Origin: Myxococcales bacterium
Lineage (GTDB): Bacteria > Myxococcota_A > Polyangia > Polyangiales > Ga0077539
Length of the DNA: 64,000 bases
NCBI GenBank assembly: GCA_030652255.1
Contig: JAUSAZ010000144.1
Location: forward strand, 124,001 to 188,000
Direction of reading: 5' to 3'
Shown: positions 9,032 to 17,868 of the stretch, in pieces
Position numbering within the stretch: position 1 is the first letter of the stretch
Layout of the letters: every line of letters begins with the position of its first letter
The notes under the pieces: model-generated
What the model was told of the DNA's origin: nothing
Database searches by the model: none
Seen by the model: only the letters and a program-made list of their open reading frames with translations
Made by a program: the position numbers and the translations under genes

Positions 9032-9324
9032 CGGCAGCCCTCGTCGACGACGCCGTTGCAGTTGTCATCACACCCGTTGCACGCCTCGCCGGCGCCCTGG
9101 ATGCACTGGCCGCACACCGGCTGCTGGTAGACGGGCTGCTGGTAGACCGGCTGCGCCTGGTAGACGGGCTGCTGGTAGACCGGCTGGGTCTGTACCACCA
9201 CGCGCCCGGCGGGGCGCACGTACACCGGCTGCGCCCGCGCGCGCACCACACAGCCGCCCAGCGCCATCGCCCCAGCGACCACCAGACCCGCCGAGACCGC
9301 CCATCGTGCCTTCGTTGAATTCAT
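9028..9324 (-). CDS. Small lipoprotein with QPVYQ repeats and a MopE-like Cys cluster
   Basis: 98 residues. Signal peptide with lipobox (VVAGAMALGGC). The middle is a Gln/Pro/Val/Tyr repeat (QPVYQQPVYQAQPVYQQPVY). The C-terminus, CNGCDDNCNGVVDEGC, matches the DxNCNGxVDE motif of MopE-like putative metal-binding repeats common in deltaproteobacterial surface proteins. It converges on the esterase gene, and both stop codons sit in one CTAG tetramer. Probably a surface-exposed lipoprotein; no function can be assigned beyond possible metal binding. Confidence 0.78.
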   Translation of the reverse strand: MNSTKARWAVSAGLVVAGAMALGGCVVRARAQPVYVRPAGRVVVQTQPVYQQPVYQAQPVYQQPVYQQPVCGQCIQGAGEACNGCDDNCNGVVDEGCR

Positions 9325-9441
9325 TCGTGCACCTCATCGCCTTCGACGCGTCGCGATCGTCGCGACCACGCGAGCGCGCAGGGTAGCGCATCCGGCGCGC
9401 GGGGTTGCCGTCCGTCTGGGGCTTCGGCTAGGTTCCGCCCG

Positions 9442-10332
9442 ATGTCTGGCCTCCGTGCCTTCCCCGTCGCGCTCGCGCTCACCGTCCTGCTCCCAGCCTG
9501 CGCCGGGACGCAGAGCGCCAGGGCCAACCTGCATTACAGCGACGAGGCCCACGAGGCCTACGAGCGCGCCATGGAGCGCTTCCGTGACGAGGAGTGGCCC
9601 GAGGCCACCGAGGCCTTCCGGGCCGTGCAGCACGACTACTCGGCGTCGCGCTACGCCTCCCTCGCCGAGCTCCGCCTCGCCGACGTGCTCTTCCGCCAGG
9701 AGACCTTCACCGAGGCCCTCGCGGCGTACCGCGCGTGGCTGCGCTACCACCCCTCGTCCGACGAGTCGGTGCACGCGCACTTCATGATCGCCCGCTGCTA
9801 CGTCGCGCAGATGCCCGACGACTGGTTCCTCGTGCCGCCCAGCTTCGAGCGCGACCTGAGCTCGGTGCACGACGCCGAGGGGGCCCTCGCCCGCTTCATC
9901 CGCGACTACCCCGAGGCCACGCAGCTCGCCGAGGCGCGCCGCCTGCTCGGCCAGGTTCGCCTGCTGCTCGCCCGCCACGAGTACTACGTGGCGGAGTTCT
10001 ACGTGACCCGCGAGCGCTACCCCGCGGCCATCAACCGCCTCCTCGGCGTCATCGGCAACTACGAGGGCTCCGGGCTCGAGGCCCGGGCGCTGCTCCAGCT
10101 CGGCGAGCTGTACCTCCGCACCGGCCGTCCCCCGGAGGCCCGCGGCGCCTTCCAGGCCCTGCTCGAGTCCTACCCCCGCAGCCCGCAGGTGGACTCCGCG
10201 CGCCGCTTCCTCGCCCGCGTCGGCCCTGGCGAGGCGGTCGCGCCCGACCTCGCGTCCGCCGTCATCCCCGCGAGGACGCCCGCGCGAACCACCACCCCCG
10301 AGCCCACCCGGGCCCGCACCCGCCAACGCTGA
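9442..10332 (+). CDS. bamD: Outer membrane assembly lipoprotein, BamD family
   Basis: 296 residues. Lipoprotein signal MSGLRAFPVALALTVLLPAC. Five TPR-like units follow, beginning AHEAYERAMERFRDEEWPEA and ending ARGAFQALLESYPRSPQVD; LSSVHDAEGALARFIRDYPE and ARHEYYVAEFYVTRERYPAA match the BamD core. BamD is the essential lipoprotein of the beta-barrel assembly machine at the periplasmic face of the outer membrane. The ~25-residue tail is Pro/Thr/Arg-rich. A TPR gene follows 14 bp downstream. Other Bam genes are not in the window. Confidence 0.88.
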   Translation: MSGLRAFPVALALTVLLPACAGTQSARANLHYSDEAHEAYERAMERFRDEEWPEATEAFRAVQHDYSASRYASLAELRLADVLFRQETFTEALAAYRAWLRYHPSSDESVHAHFMIARCYVAQMPDDWFLVPPSFERDLSSVHDAEGALARFIRDYPEATQLAEARRLLGQVRLLLARHEYYVAEFYVTRERYPAAINRLLGVIGNYEGSGLEARALLQLGELYLRTGRPPEARGAFQALLESYPRSPQVDSARRFLARVGPGEAVAPDLASAVIPARTPARTTTPEPTRARTRQR

Positions 10333-10346
10333 CCGGAGGCCATCGA

Positions 10347-11147
10347 GTGTCTGACGTCATCCAGCAGCACCTCATCAAGCAGAGCCTCAGCATCGGCCGC
10401 GAGCTGTACGAGCGCCACGACTACGACAACGCCGAGCGCCACCTGCGCGACGTGCTCGCCGTCCGCGACGACCTCGCGGACGTGCACCACATGCTCGGGG
10501 TGATCCACAACGACCGCGGCGAGCTGCCCGAGGCGCGGCTGTGCTTCGAGCGCGCCCTGCTGCTCAACCCCGACTACACCGAGGCCGCGCTCAACCTCTC
10601 CATCGTGTGCAACGAGCTCGGGGCCTACACCGACGCGCGCCAGGTCGTCGGCACCATCTCCGAGCGCGCCCGCCACGGGCACCGCATCGACCCCTACGCC
10701 CGCGGCAAGGTCGCCAACCTCCACCGCGACGTGGCCCGCGCCTACGAGGAGCTCGGGATGTGGCCCGAGGCCGTCGACGAGTACCGCCGCGGCCTCGCGC
10801 TCTGCCCCGACTACGCCGACCTCCGCACGCGCCTCGCGATGTGCCTGCGCTCCGACGGCGACGTCGACGAGGCCCGCAAGGAGCTCGAGATCGCTGTCAC
10901 CATCAACCCCCAGTTCGTGGCCGCGCGGGTGGCCCTCGGGGTGGTGTACATGACCCTCGGCCGCCACGACGACGCCGCCCTCGCGTGGCGCGAGGCCCTC
11001 GCCATCGAGCCCACCAACCGCGCGGCGCGCGTGTACCTGCGCCTGCTCGACGAGCCCGACGCGAGGCCCTCGCAGCTGCCGCCGCCGGACGTCATCGAGG
11101 CGCAGGGCGACGAGTTCACCTTCGAGCTGCTCACCGACAAGAAGTAG
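10347..11147 (+). CDS. Cytoplasmic TPR-repeat protein
   Basis: 266 residues from GTG 10347, which has CCGGAGG about 8 nt upstream; the longer open frame upstream is a shadow of bamD. It has no signal peptide. Tetratricopeptide units run through most of the length: GRELYERHDYDNAERHLRDV, ARLCFERALLLNPDYTEAAL, AVDEYRRGLALCPDYADLRT, ARKELEIAVTINPQFVAARV and AALAWREALAIEPTNRAARV. The C-terminal 30 residues leave the repeat pattern. It is probably co-transcribed with bamD. Its role is likely scaffolding; the partner is unknown. The stop is one base from the convergent ubiB gene. Confidence 0.85.
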   Translation: MSDVIQQHLIKQSLSIGRELYERHDYDNAERHLRDVLAVRDDLADVHHMLGVIHNDRGELPEARLCFERALLLNPDYTEAALNLSIVCNELGAYTDARQVVGTISERARHGHRIDPYARGKVANLHRDVARAYEELGMWPEAVDEYRRGLALCPDYADLRTRLAMCLRSDGDVDEARKELEIAVTINPQFVAARVALGVVYMTLGRHDDAALAWREALAIEPTNRAARVYLRLLDEPDARPSQLPPPDVIEAQGDEFTFELLTDKK

Positions 11148-11148
11148 C

Positions 11149-12813
11149 TCAGCGCCGCAGGCCCAGCGCGCGCCACCAGTCGGCCACGACGTGCCCGACG
11201 CCGCCGAGCGCGGCCACGAGCAGCAGCGCCGCGCCGACCCACGGGAGCCGTCCCCCCGCGAGCACCGCCGACCCGCCCAGCACCAGCGACGCCACGACGA
11301 GCCCCGCGAAGAGGCGCCGGCCGAGGCGGTCGAAGGCGAGCGGGGCGTCGGCGTCGGCGGTCTTGAGCGTGAGGTGCCCCTTGCGGAGGTCTTCGAGGAT
11401 CTCCGAGACCTGCTCGGGCATCTGGCCCGCCATGCCGCTCACCCGCAGCGCCGTGCGGAAGAGGTCGCCGGTGAGCTTGTCAGGCGAGTACCGCTGCGCC
11501 ACCAGGCGGATGAGGTAGGGCTTCGCCTCGGAGAACACGTCGAGGTCGGGCGCGATCTGCCGGGCCGTGCCCTCCAGGGTCATGAGCGCGCGGCCCACCA
11601 GCATGAAGTCCGGCGGCATGTCGATGCCGTGCTTGATCGCGCCCCAGATGAGGTCGCGCACCACGGCGGCGATCTCGATCTCGCCGAGCGCGCGGCCGAC
11701 GTACTTGCGCCCGAGGGTCTCCACGTCGGAGCGGAACGCCGCCATGTCGACCTTCCGCGTCGGGCGGCCGAGGGCGTAGAGCGCGTCGGCGACGGCGCCG
11801 TAGTCCTCGCGCGCGGCAGCCACCATGAGGTCGAGGGCGCGGTCGCGGGTGGCCCCGGAGAGGTGGCCCACGAGCCCGAGGTCGAGCAGGCCCACCACCG
11901 GCGCGGCGTTGGGGCCGAGCACCAGGAGATTTCCGGGGTGCGGGTCGGCGTGGAAGAAGCCGTCCTCGAAGATCATCTTGATGACCACGTGCACGCTGGC
12001 GCTGGCGAGCGCGCGCCCGTCGAGGCCCTCCGCGAGCGCCGCGTTGAGCTTGCGCCCGTCGAGGAACTCCAGCGTCAGCACCCGCTTGCCCGAGTGCGAG
12101 CGGTGCACGCCCGGGAAGCGCACCCGCCCGTCGCCCTCGAAGTTCTTGGCGAAGCGCTCGGCGTGGTCGGCCTCCTGGAGGAAATCGAGCTCGGCCTTGA
12201 TGCTCCGGTCGAACTCCGCCACGAGGTCGACCGGCGAGTAGCGCCGCGACTCCGGCACCGCCCGCTCGAGCGCCCGCGCAAACCAGTAGAGCAGGTCGAC
12301 GTCCCGCGCGACCGTCTCCTGGATGCCCGGGCGCTGCACCTTGATGGCCACCTCCCGGGGCGCCTCCCCCTCCGCCGCCGGGCGCAGCCGCCCGCGGTGC
12401 ACCTGCGCGATGGAGGCGCTCGCCAGGGGCCGCTCGTCCACCGACTCGAACAGCTCCGCCACGGGGCCGCCGAGGTCGGCCTCCACCTCCTTGCGCACGG
12501 CCTCCCAGGTGATGGGCTTTACGTCGTCCTGTAAGATCTTCAGCTCCGCGATGACGTCCGCGGGCAGCAGGTCGGCGCGCGTCGATGCGATCTGCCCGAG
12601 CTTCACGAAGGACGGCCCGAGGTCCTGCAGCACGAAGCGCACGCGCTGCGCGAGGGAGTGCGATCGAAGGTCGGCGGGCTCGGCGCCGCGCGCCACGATG
12701 AGGGTGTCGAGCCCGAGCCGCTGCACCACCTCGCCGAAACCGTGGCGCCAGAGGACCGCGACGATCTCGCGGAGCCGGTCGAGGTCTCGGAAGGCGGTGA
12801 TCACGGAGGGCAT
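11149..12813 (-). CDS. ubiB: UbiB/ABC1/AarF-family atypical kinase
   Basis: 554 residues. The ABC1 signature is present: KxGQ motif in GPSFVKLGQIASTRADLLP, then LASASIAQVHRGRL, the nucleotide Lys in VAIKVQRPGI, DPHPGN in FFHADPHPGNLLV, and LLDLGLVG in place of the DFG segment. Two membrane helices close the C-terminus (LFAGLVVASLVLGGSAVLAG and WVGAALLLVAALGGVGHVV). Family members act as ATPases that support quinone biosynthesis. No other quinone genes are nearby, so the assignment to ubiquinone or menaquinone supply is inferred. Last gene of the hemL - Kazal lipoprotein - ubiB string. Confidence 0.88.
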   Translation of the reverse strand: MPSVITAFRDLDRLREIVAVLWRHGFGEVVQRLGLDTLIVARGAEPADLRSHSLAQRVRFVLQDLGPSFVKLGQIASTRADLLPADVIAELKILQDDVKPITWEAVRKEVEADLGGPVAELFESVDERPLASASIAQVHRGRLRPAAEGEAPREVAIKVQRPGIQETVARDVDLLYWFARALERAVPESRRYSPVDLVAEFDRSIKAELDFLQEADHAERFAKNFEGDGRVRFPGVHRSHSGKRVLTLEFLDGRKLNAALAEGLDGRALASASVHVVIKMIFEDGFFHADPHPGNLLVLGPNAAPVVGLLDLGLVGHLSGATRDRALDLMVAAAREDYGAVADALYALGRPTRKVDMAAFRSDVETLGRKYVGRALGEIEIAAVVRDLIWGAIKHGIDMPPDFMLVGRALMTLEGTARQIAPDLDVFSEAKPYLIRLVAQRYSPDKLTGDLFRTALRVSGMAGQMPEQVSEILEDLRKGHLTLKTADADAPLAFDRLGRRLFAGLVVASLVLGGSAVLAGGRLPWVGAALLLVAALGGVGHVVADWWRALGLRR

Positions 12814-12823
12814 CGGCGCGCGC

Positions 12824-13339
12824 TCAATCGCGGGGGCACAGGCCGAAGCGGGCGAGCCGCACGCCGTCGACCTGGAGCTGGCACAGGCTGCCGTAGGTCA
12901 TCCCGTCGCAGCCGCACACGAGGTCGCCGGCCGAGGCGTCGCCCATCGCGCAGGTGGAGGCCGGGCGGCGCGGGACGCAGAAGCCCACCGCGTCGCAGCC
13001 GGGGCCGTTGCAATAGAGGTCGGGCGAGGGGCAATCGGCGCTGGTGCGGCAGCCGAGCACCGCGGACTCGACGAAGACGTCGCGGCGCACGTCGCCCGCG
13101 TCGGCCGGGGCGTCGAGGGCCCCGTCGCGCCCGCCGTCGAAGCCCGCGTCGAGGCCCGCGTCGAGGGCGTCGGCGTCGGCGGCATCGACGCTGGTGTCGT
13201 CGGCGACGACCCGGTCGGCCGCCGGGGCGGCGGCGTCGCCCGTGAAGCGCCGGGGCTCCTCGCCGCAGCCGCACCCCAGCGCGACGAGCAGCAGCCATCC
13301 CCTCCCCCGCGACGCCCCGGCCGAACGCCTCGTCTCCAT
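12824..13339 (-). CDS. Lipoprotein with a Kazal-type inhibitor domain
   Basis: 171 residues from ATG 13339 (ATG 13351 adds four residues). Lipoprotein signal GWLLLVALGC, then a long Asp/Ala linker (DAADADALDAGLDAGFDGG) to about residue 85. A Cys-rich part follows, with TSADCPSPDLYCNGPGC and the C-terminal Kazal pattern CGCDGMTYGSLCQLQVDGV ending in GLC. Kazal domains inhibit serine proteases. In bacteria they occur on surface lipoproteins, so a role in resisting foreign or own proteases is plausible but inferred. It lies 10 bp upstream of ubiB and 62 bp downstream of hemL. Confidence 0.83.
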   Translation of the reverse strand: METRRSAGASRGRGWLLLVALGCGCGEEPRRFTGDAAAPAADRVVADDTSVDAADADALDAGLDAGFDGGRDGALDAPADAGDVRRDVFVESAVLGCRTSADCPSPDLYCNGPGCDAVGFCVPRRPASTCAMGDASAGDLVCGCDGMTYGSLCQLQVDGVRLARFGLCPRD

Positions 13340-13401
13340 CGCGCGGACCATGCCACAGCCCGCCGACAAACCCCACCCGCGCCGGCGCCCCCCGGGGGGC
13401 G

Positions 13402-14688
13402 TCACCCGCGCGCCTCGCCGAAGGCCTCGGCCGCCGCCGCGAGCGTCGCGTCGAGCACCGCGTCGTCGTGCGTCACCGAGTGGAACGCCGCCTCCCACTG
13501 CGACGGCGGGAGGTACACGCCCCGCTTGAGCATCCCCTGGTGCCAGCGCGCGAAGGCCTTGGTGTCGGCGCCCCGCGCGTCGTCCCACGAGCGCACCGGC
13601 CCGTCGGTGAAGAACACCGTCCACATCGCGCCCACGCGCTGCACCGTGACGGTCGCGCCCGCGGCCCGCGCCGCGTCGCGGAGGCCCGCCTCGAGGCGCG
13701 CGCCGATGCGCTCCAGGGTGACGTAGAGGTCCGGGGTGAGCAGCGACAGGGTCGCGAGCCCCGCCGCCGTGGCCACGGGGTTTCCGCTGAGCGTGCCGGC
13801 CTGGTAGACGGGGCCGAGCGGCGCCAGGCGGTCCATGATCTCCGCGCGGCCGCCGAAGGCCGCGAGGGGCAGGCCGCCGCCGACGATCTTACCGAGGGTG
13901 GTAAGGTCGGGGGTCACGCCGAACACCGCCTGGGCGCCGCCGCGCGCGAGGCGGAAGCCGGTCATCACCTCGTCGAGCACCAGCAGCGCGCCGTGCTCGG
14001 TGCAGAGCGCCCGCAGCCCCTCGAGGAAGCCCGGCGCGGGCGGGACGCAGCCCATGTTGCCCACCACCGGCTCGACGATGACGGCGGCGATCTCGCTCCC
14101 CTGGGCGGCGAAGATGGCCCGCACGGCGTCGAGGTCGTTGAAGCGCGCGGTGAGGGTGTTGCGCGCCGCGGCCTCGGGCACGCCCGCGCTGTCGGGCACG
14201 CCGAAGGTCGCCGCGCCGCTGCCGGCCTTCACCAGCAGGAAGTCGGCGTGGCCGTGGTAGCAGCCCTCGAACTTCAGCACCTTGTCGCGCCCGGTGAAGC
14301 CGCGGGCGAGGCGCAGGGCGCTCATGCACGCCTCGGTTCCGCTGGAGCAGAGCCGCACCTTCTCCATGGAGGGCACGGCCTCGCAGAGGGCCTCGGCGAA
14401 GAGCACCTCGCGCTCGGTGGGCGCGCCGTAGCTCGTCCCCATCGCCGCGGCCTCGGTGATCGCCCGCAGGATGGCCGGGTGCGCGTGGCCCAGCACCATC
14501 GGCCCCCACGAGCCGACGTAGTCGATGTAGCGGGTGCCGTCGGCGCCCCAGAGGTAGGGGCCCTCGGCGCGGGACACGTAGACGGGCTCGCCGCCGACGG
14601 CGCGGAAGGCCCGTACGGGGGAGTTCACCCCGCCGGGGATTCGTCGGAGGGCGCGCTCGTGAAGGCTGCGGGAGATGGGGTCTGCCAT
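13402..14688 (-). CDS. hemL: Glutamate-1-semialdehyde 2,1-aminomutase
   Basis: 428 residues, the normal family length. HemL converts glutamate-1-semialdehyde to 5-aminolevulinate (C5 haem pathway) using PLP. Visible motifs are RRIPGGVNSPVRAFRAVGGEP, the PLP-phosphate region CSSGTEACMSALRLARGFTG, LVLDEVMTGFR (cofactor Asp) and the Schiff-base Lys in TTLGKIVGGGLPLAAFGG. The last residues are Ala-rich. The start is ATG 14688. Other haem genes are absent. It heads a minus-strand string with the Kazal lipoprotein and UbiB. Confidence 0.95.
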   Translation of the reverse strand: MADPISRSLHERALRRIPGGVNSPVRAFRAVGGEPVYVSRAEGPYLWGADGTRYIDYVGSWGPMVLGHAHPAILRAITEAAAMGTSYGAPTEREVLFAEALCEAVPSMEKVRLCSSGTEACMSALRLARGFTGRDKVLKFEGCYHGHADFLLVKAGSGAATFGVPDSAGVPEAAARNTLTARFNDLDAVRAIFAAQGSEIAAVIVEPVVGNMGCVPPAPGFLEGLRALCTEHGALLVLDEVMTGFRLARGGAQAVFGVTPDLTTLGKIVGGGLPLAAFGGRAEIMDRLAPLGPVYQAGTLSGNPVATAAGLATLSLLTPDLYVTLERIGARLEAGLRDAARAAGATVTVQRVGAMWTVFFTDGPVRSWDDARGADTKAFARWHQGMLKRGVYLPPSQWEAAFHSVTHDDAVLDATLAAAAEAFGEARG

Positions 14689-14724
14689 GGTCGCGGAGCG
14701 ATAGCGCCGACGGGTGACCAGTGT

Positions 14725-15630
14725 CTAGGGGCGTGCGTTGCCGGGCAGCACGACCTCGCCGTAGAGCACCAGCTCGACGCCGTGGGCCTCGTCGGGCAGC
14801 GCCCCGCGCACCACCATGGGCTGCGGCACCGACTTGCTCTCGCCGGCCTCGAGGCGCTCGCCGTCGGGGAAGCGGTAGCCCTGCAGCCCCGTGGGCGCGT
14901 CGCCCGCGCGGGTGCGGATCTCCAGGGCCCGCAGCATGTACGCCGGACACTGACCGTTGGCGCAGGGGTTGCGCACCACCGCGGTCACCGAGAGGAAGCC
15001 CGCGTCGGAGGCCGCCGGGGGGGTGCCCACGTAGGGCTGCACCTCGACCTCGAGCGACGCGACCGAGGCCGCGGTGCTGCCGCTCGCGAGAGGCACCGAC
15101 GCCCGCCAGGGCACTTCGGTGCCGTACGCCGACGCGCCGCTGCGGAGCTGTGCGAGCGGGGACGGCGCGGGCGGGAGGGTGATGGAGACCGCCGCGGTGG
15201 CCCCATCGCCCAGGACGGCGCGCGGCGACGACGACCACGGGGCCACGAAGGACGAGCCGACGACCTCGTAGGAGCCCGCCCCGAGGGCGTCGATGGTCTG
15301 CGTGGCCGTACGGTCCCAGCGGAGCACGCGCTCGAAGGCGCCGCCGGGCCCGCAGCGCACGAGCAGCCAGACCTCCGGGCTGCGCAGCGCCAGGCCCGGG
15401 TCGAGCCCGAGAGAGACCCGCAAGCGCCCGGTGCCCCCGGGGGCGCAGGGCGCGAGGGTGGCCAGGTCGGCGGTCACGCCCGCCGCGTCTTCGACGGCGG
15501 GAGCGTCGGGCTGCAGCGTGGAGGCGTCGGCCGCGGGGGTCGGGTCGAGGTCGCTGGCGCCGCTGCCGCAGCCCACGGCAGCGAGGGAGAGGATCCACGG
15601 CGCGACGCGCCGCGGTTGAAGGAAGTTCAT
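14725..15630 (-). CDS. Lipoprotein of unknown function
   Basis: 301 residues from ATG 15630, which gives MNFLQPRRVAPWILSLAAVGC, a lipoprotein signal with lipobox AAVGC; the open frame upstream of this ATG adds nothing signal-like. After Cys there is an Asp/Pro/Ala linker (~residues 22-55). The rest is beta-rich with scattered Cys (CAPGG, NPCANGQCPAYM). No family is recognised. It is 36 bp upstream of hemL on the same strand. Probably outer-membrane anchored. Confidence 0.72.
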   Translation of the reverse strand: MNFLQPRRVAPWILSLAAVGCGSGASDLDPTPAADASTLQPDAPAVEDAAGVTADLATLAPCAPGGTGRLRVSLGLDPGLALRSPEVWLLVRCGPGGAFERVLRWDRTATQTIDALGAGSYEVVGSSFVAPWSSSPRAVLGDGATAAVSITLPPAPSPLAQLRSGASAYGTEVPWRASVPLASGSTAASVASLEVEVQPYVGTPPAASDAGFLSVTAVVRNPCANGQCPAYMLRALEIRTRAGDAPTGLQGYRFPDGERLEAGESKSVPQPMVVRGALPDEAHGVELVLYGEVVLPGNARP

Positions 15631-15684
15631 GATGGCGAGGTATAGCAACGGCCGCGACGATCGGTAACCCCGCGACGACGCAGG

Positions 15685-16554
15685 TCAGTCCGACGGCCGC
15701 GACGGCGGGGGCGCCGGAGGGAGCACCCGCTCGCGGCTGACGTCGACGCGCACCAGCGCCAGGTCGCGCACCCGCCAGGTCTCCCGGCGGATCTCCTGCC
15801 CGATGGGCTGGCCCGCGAGCCCGCCGTGCAGCGGCCGCTGCTCGACGTAGAGGTCGCGCGGGAGGGGCAGCTCCTCGATGATGTCCCAGCGCCCCTGCGT
15901 CGCCGCGCCGCTCGCCTCGTCGAAGGACCCGAGCGCCACCTGGCCCGCGTACCATCGCAGCGCGCCGCCCGGGCCCAGCAGCGCGACCCGCAGCGTGCGC
16001 CCGCTGCCGTCGTCGCCGTCGTCGCTGGTCACCTCCGTCTCGACCGCGAACTCCCTCGCCTCGGCGCTGGTGAGCGCGACCGGCGCGACCCCGGCCACGC
16101 TGCGCACGCATCGCCCGGGGCGCCCGCTGTCGACCACCGCGAGGCCCGCGGCGGGGGTCCACGCGCCGTCGCCCCCGGCGAAGGCGATGAGCGCCACGTT
16201 GCCGCAGTCGGTGCGTACCAGGGCGAGCGCCGAGTCTCCCGCGCAGCCGAGCGGGGTCACCTCGCCGACCCCCTCGTCCGTCGCCGCCTCGCCCGTGAGC
16301 GTGCGCTCTCCCGCCGAGGCGGCCCGGAGCGCCAGCCCCGCCGGGCGCAGGGCCGCCGGGTCGGCGCGCAGCCGGGAGAGCGCAGCCGGGAGGGCGTCGC
16401 AGGAGGGCGGCGGCGCGGGGGCGGCGGGGACGGCGATGGGCGACGGCCGCGGCGCCGACGCGCAGCCCGCGGCCAGGAGCGCGAGCACCACGAGGCCGCG
16501 CTTCACCCTCCGAGACCCTCGGGCGCCGCCGCGCGCGATCACCGACGGGGTCAC
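15685..16554 (-). CDS. Lipoprotein of unknown function
   Basis: 289 residues. Lipobox in VLALLAAGC. The start may be ATG 16554, 3 bp after the ferredoxin stop, or GTG 16506, which gives the shorter signal VKRGLVVLALLAAGC. The mature part has four Cys spread through a predicted beta-rich domain (LGCAGDSALALVRTDCGNVA; GRCVRS), and ends with a short Pro-rich tail. No family is recognised. Its position right after the ferredoxin gene suggests co-transcription. Confidence 0.7.
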   Translation of the reverse strand: MTPSVIARGGARGSRRVKRGLVVLALLAAGCASAPRPSPIAVPAAPAPPPSCDALPAALSRLRADPAALRPAGLALRAASAGERTLTGEAATDEGVGEVTPLGCAGDSALALVRTDCGNVALIAFAGGDGAWTPAAGLAVVDSGRPGRCVRSVAGVAPVALTSAEAREFAVETEVTSDDGDDGSGRTLRVALLGPGGALRWYAGQVALGSFDEASGAATQGRWDIIEELPLPRDLYVEQRPLHGGLAGQPIGQEIRRETWRVRDLALVRVDVSRERVLPPAPPPSRPSD

Positions 16555-16557
16555 TCC

Positions 16558-16929
16558 TCAGCCCCGGCGCAGGCGCGCGAGGGCCTCGGGGGAGGTGTTG
16601 TCCGCCGTGAGCTGCCGGGGCGCGAGCGTGGGCTCCGCGAGCACGCCGCCGGCGGTGTCGAGGCCGCGCACCAGCGCCGGGACGTCGTCCGCCGTGAGCT
16701 GCCCGAGCAGCACCCCGTCGGGCATGACCGCCGCGGTGATGCCGTGCTCGCAGTGGTCGATGCAGCTCGACGACATGATCCGCACGCGTGCCCCCTGCCC
16801 CGCCGTGCGGCTCGCGCGCTTGAGCTCCTCGATCAACGCCTCGGACCCCTTGGCCGCGCACGATCCGCGGGGGTTGTCGTCGGCGCGTCGGTTGGTGCAG
16901 ACCCACAGGTAGCGTTCGCGGAAGGGCAT
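16558..16929 (-). CDS. Thioredoxin-like (2Fe-2S) ferredoxin
   Basis: 123 residues from ATG 16929; the longer upstream frame is a shadow of the YihY gene. The pattern LWVCTNRRADDNPRGSC, followed about 35 residues later by SSCIDHCEHGITAAVMPDG, is the C-x(12)-C...C-x(3)-C arrangement of thioredoxin-fold 2Fe-2S ferredoxins related to Aquifex Fd4 and the NuoE C-terminal domain. It is a soluble electron carrier. The last ~30 residues (LTADNTSPEALARLRRG) are a short helical tail. Partner unknown. It diverges from the YihY gene across 51 bp. Confidence 0.86.
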   Translation of the reverse strand: MPFRERYLWVCTNRRADDNPRGSCAAKGSEALIEELKRASRTAGQGARVRIMSSSCIDHCEHGITAAVMPDGVLLGQLTADDVPALVRGLDTAGGVLAEPTLAPRQLTADNTSPEALARLRRG

Positions 16930-16980
16930 CGGTGGTTTATACACACGACCGCGGCGGCTCCGCGATACTGCGCCCTCGCG

Positions 16981-17868
16981 ATGCGCGTACGAGTGAAGGC
17001 CCGAGCGTCCCGCAGCCTCGCCACGGTCACGCCGAGCCGGCGCGAGCTCGCCCGCGCCTTCGTCGCCCTGGCCCTGCGCGCCGACGTCCCCACGCTCGCC
17101 GCCAGCTTCGCCTTCAGCGCCGTCTTCGCCGTCGGGCCGCTGCTCTCCCTCGCCCTCACCGCGCTCTCCACCCTGCACGACGACACCTTCCGCCGCGGCG
17201 TCGACACCATCGCCCGCGCCATCGTACCGAGCGTGTCGGCCCCCTTCCTCGACGCCATCACCGACCAGCTCAAGCGCGCCAGCAACCCGCTGCTCCTCGC
17301 GGTCTCGCTCCTCGGCCTCATCTGGACCCTCTCGTCGGCCTCCGACGCCATCGTGTCGGCGCTGGAGATCATCGGCCGCCGCGACCCCCGCGCATGGTGG
17401 CGCCGCCGCCTCCGCGCCGTCGTCCTCGGCCTCGCCGTCGCGTTCGCCCTCGCCGTCGCCGCCGTCGCGGTCAGCCTCGGGCCGCGCTTCGCCGCCTTCC
17501 TGGGGCGCGTCTCGGGCCTACCCCTGGGCGCCCTCGAGCCGCTCGCGTCACACTGGTTCCGCCTGCCCGTCGTGGCGGCCAGCTTTACCACCCTCTGTAT
17601 GATCTACTACCGCCACGGCACCATCGACGCGCCCCCGCGCGGGCTCTCCCTCATCGGCGCCGTCTTCGGCGGGGTGCTCGCCACCCTGGCCTCCGCGGTG
17701 CTGAGCTTCTGGTTCACGCTCGTGCCGCGCCTCGGCGGCGGGTACGGCGCCGCCACGGCCTTCTTCGCCGTGCTCCTGTGGCTCTACGTGCTGGGCCTCT
17801 CGGTGTGCCTCGGCGCCTGCCTCACCCACGTCGTGGGCTACGTCCCGCAGCACGGCCGTGGCACCTAG
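16981..17868 (+). CDS. YihY/BrkB-family inner membrane protein
   Basis: 295 residues from ATG 16981, inside a much longer open frame that upstream is only shadow. About six membrane helices are visible (LAASFAFSAVFAVGPLLSLA; LLLAVSLLGLIWTLSSASDA; VVLGLAVAFALAVAAVAVSL; LPVVAASFTTLCMIYYRHGT; LIGAVFGGVLATLASAVLSF; FFAVLLWLYVLGLSVCLGAC). The segment YGAATAFFAVLLWLYV is typical of the YihY family, once misnamed ribonuclease BN. Function in the membrane is not established. The 3' end overlaps the next gene by 11 bp. Confidence 0.88.
   Translation: MRVRVKARASRSLATVTPSRRELARAFVALALRADVPTLAASFAFSAVFAVGPLLSLALTALSTLHDDTFRRGVDTIARAIVPSVSAPFLDAITDQLKRASNPLLLAVSLLGLIWTLSSASDAIVSALEIIGRRDPRAWWRRRLRAVVLGLAVAFALAVAAVAVSLGPRFAAFLGRVSGLPLGALEPLASHWFRLPVVAASFTTLCMIYYRHGTIDAPPRGLSLIGAVFGGVLATLASAVLSFWFTLVPRLGGGYGAATAFFAVLLWLYVLGLSVCLGACLTHVVGYVPQHGRGT

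Noticed and set aside
13889..16906. A 1005-codon minus-strand frame across hemL, two lipoproteins and the ferredoxin
   Set aside because: It runs through four genes with clear motifs in another frame and is made of Arg/Ala/Gly/Pro runs typical of GC-driven open frames.
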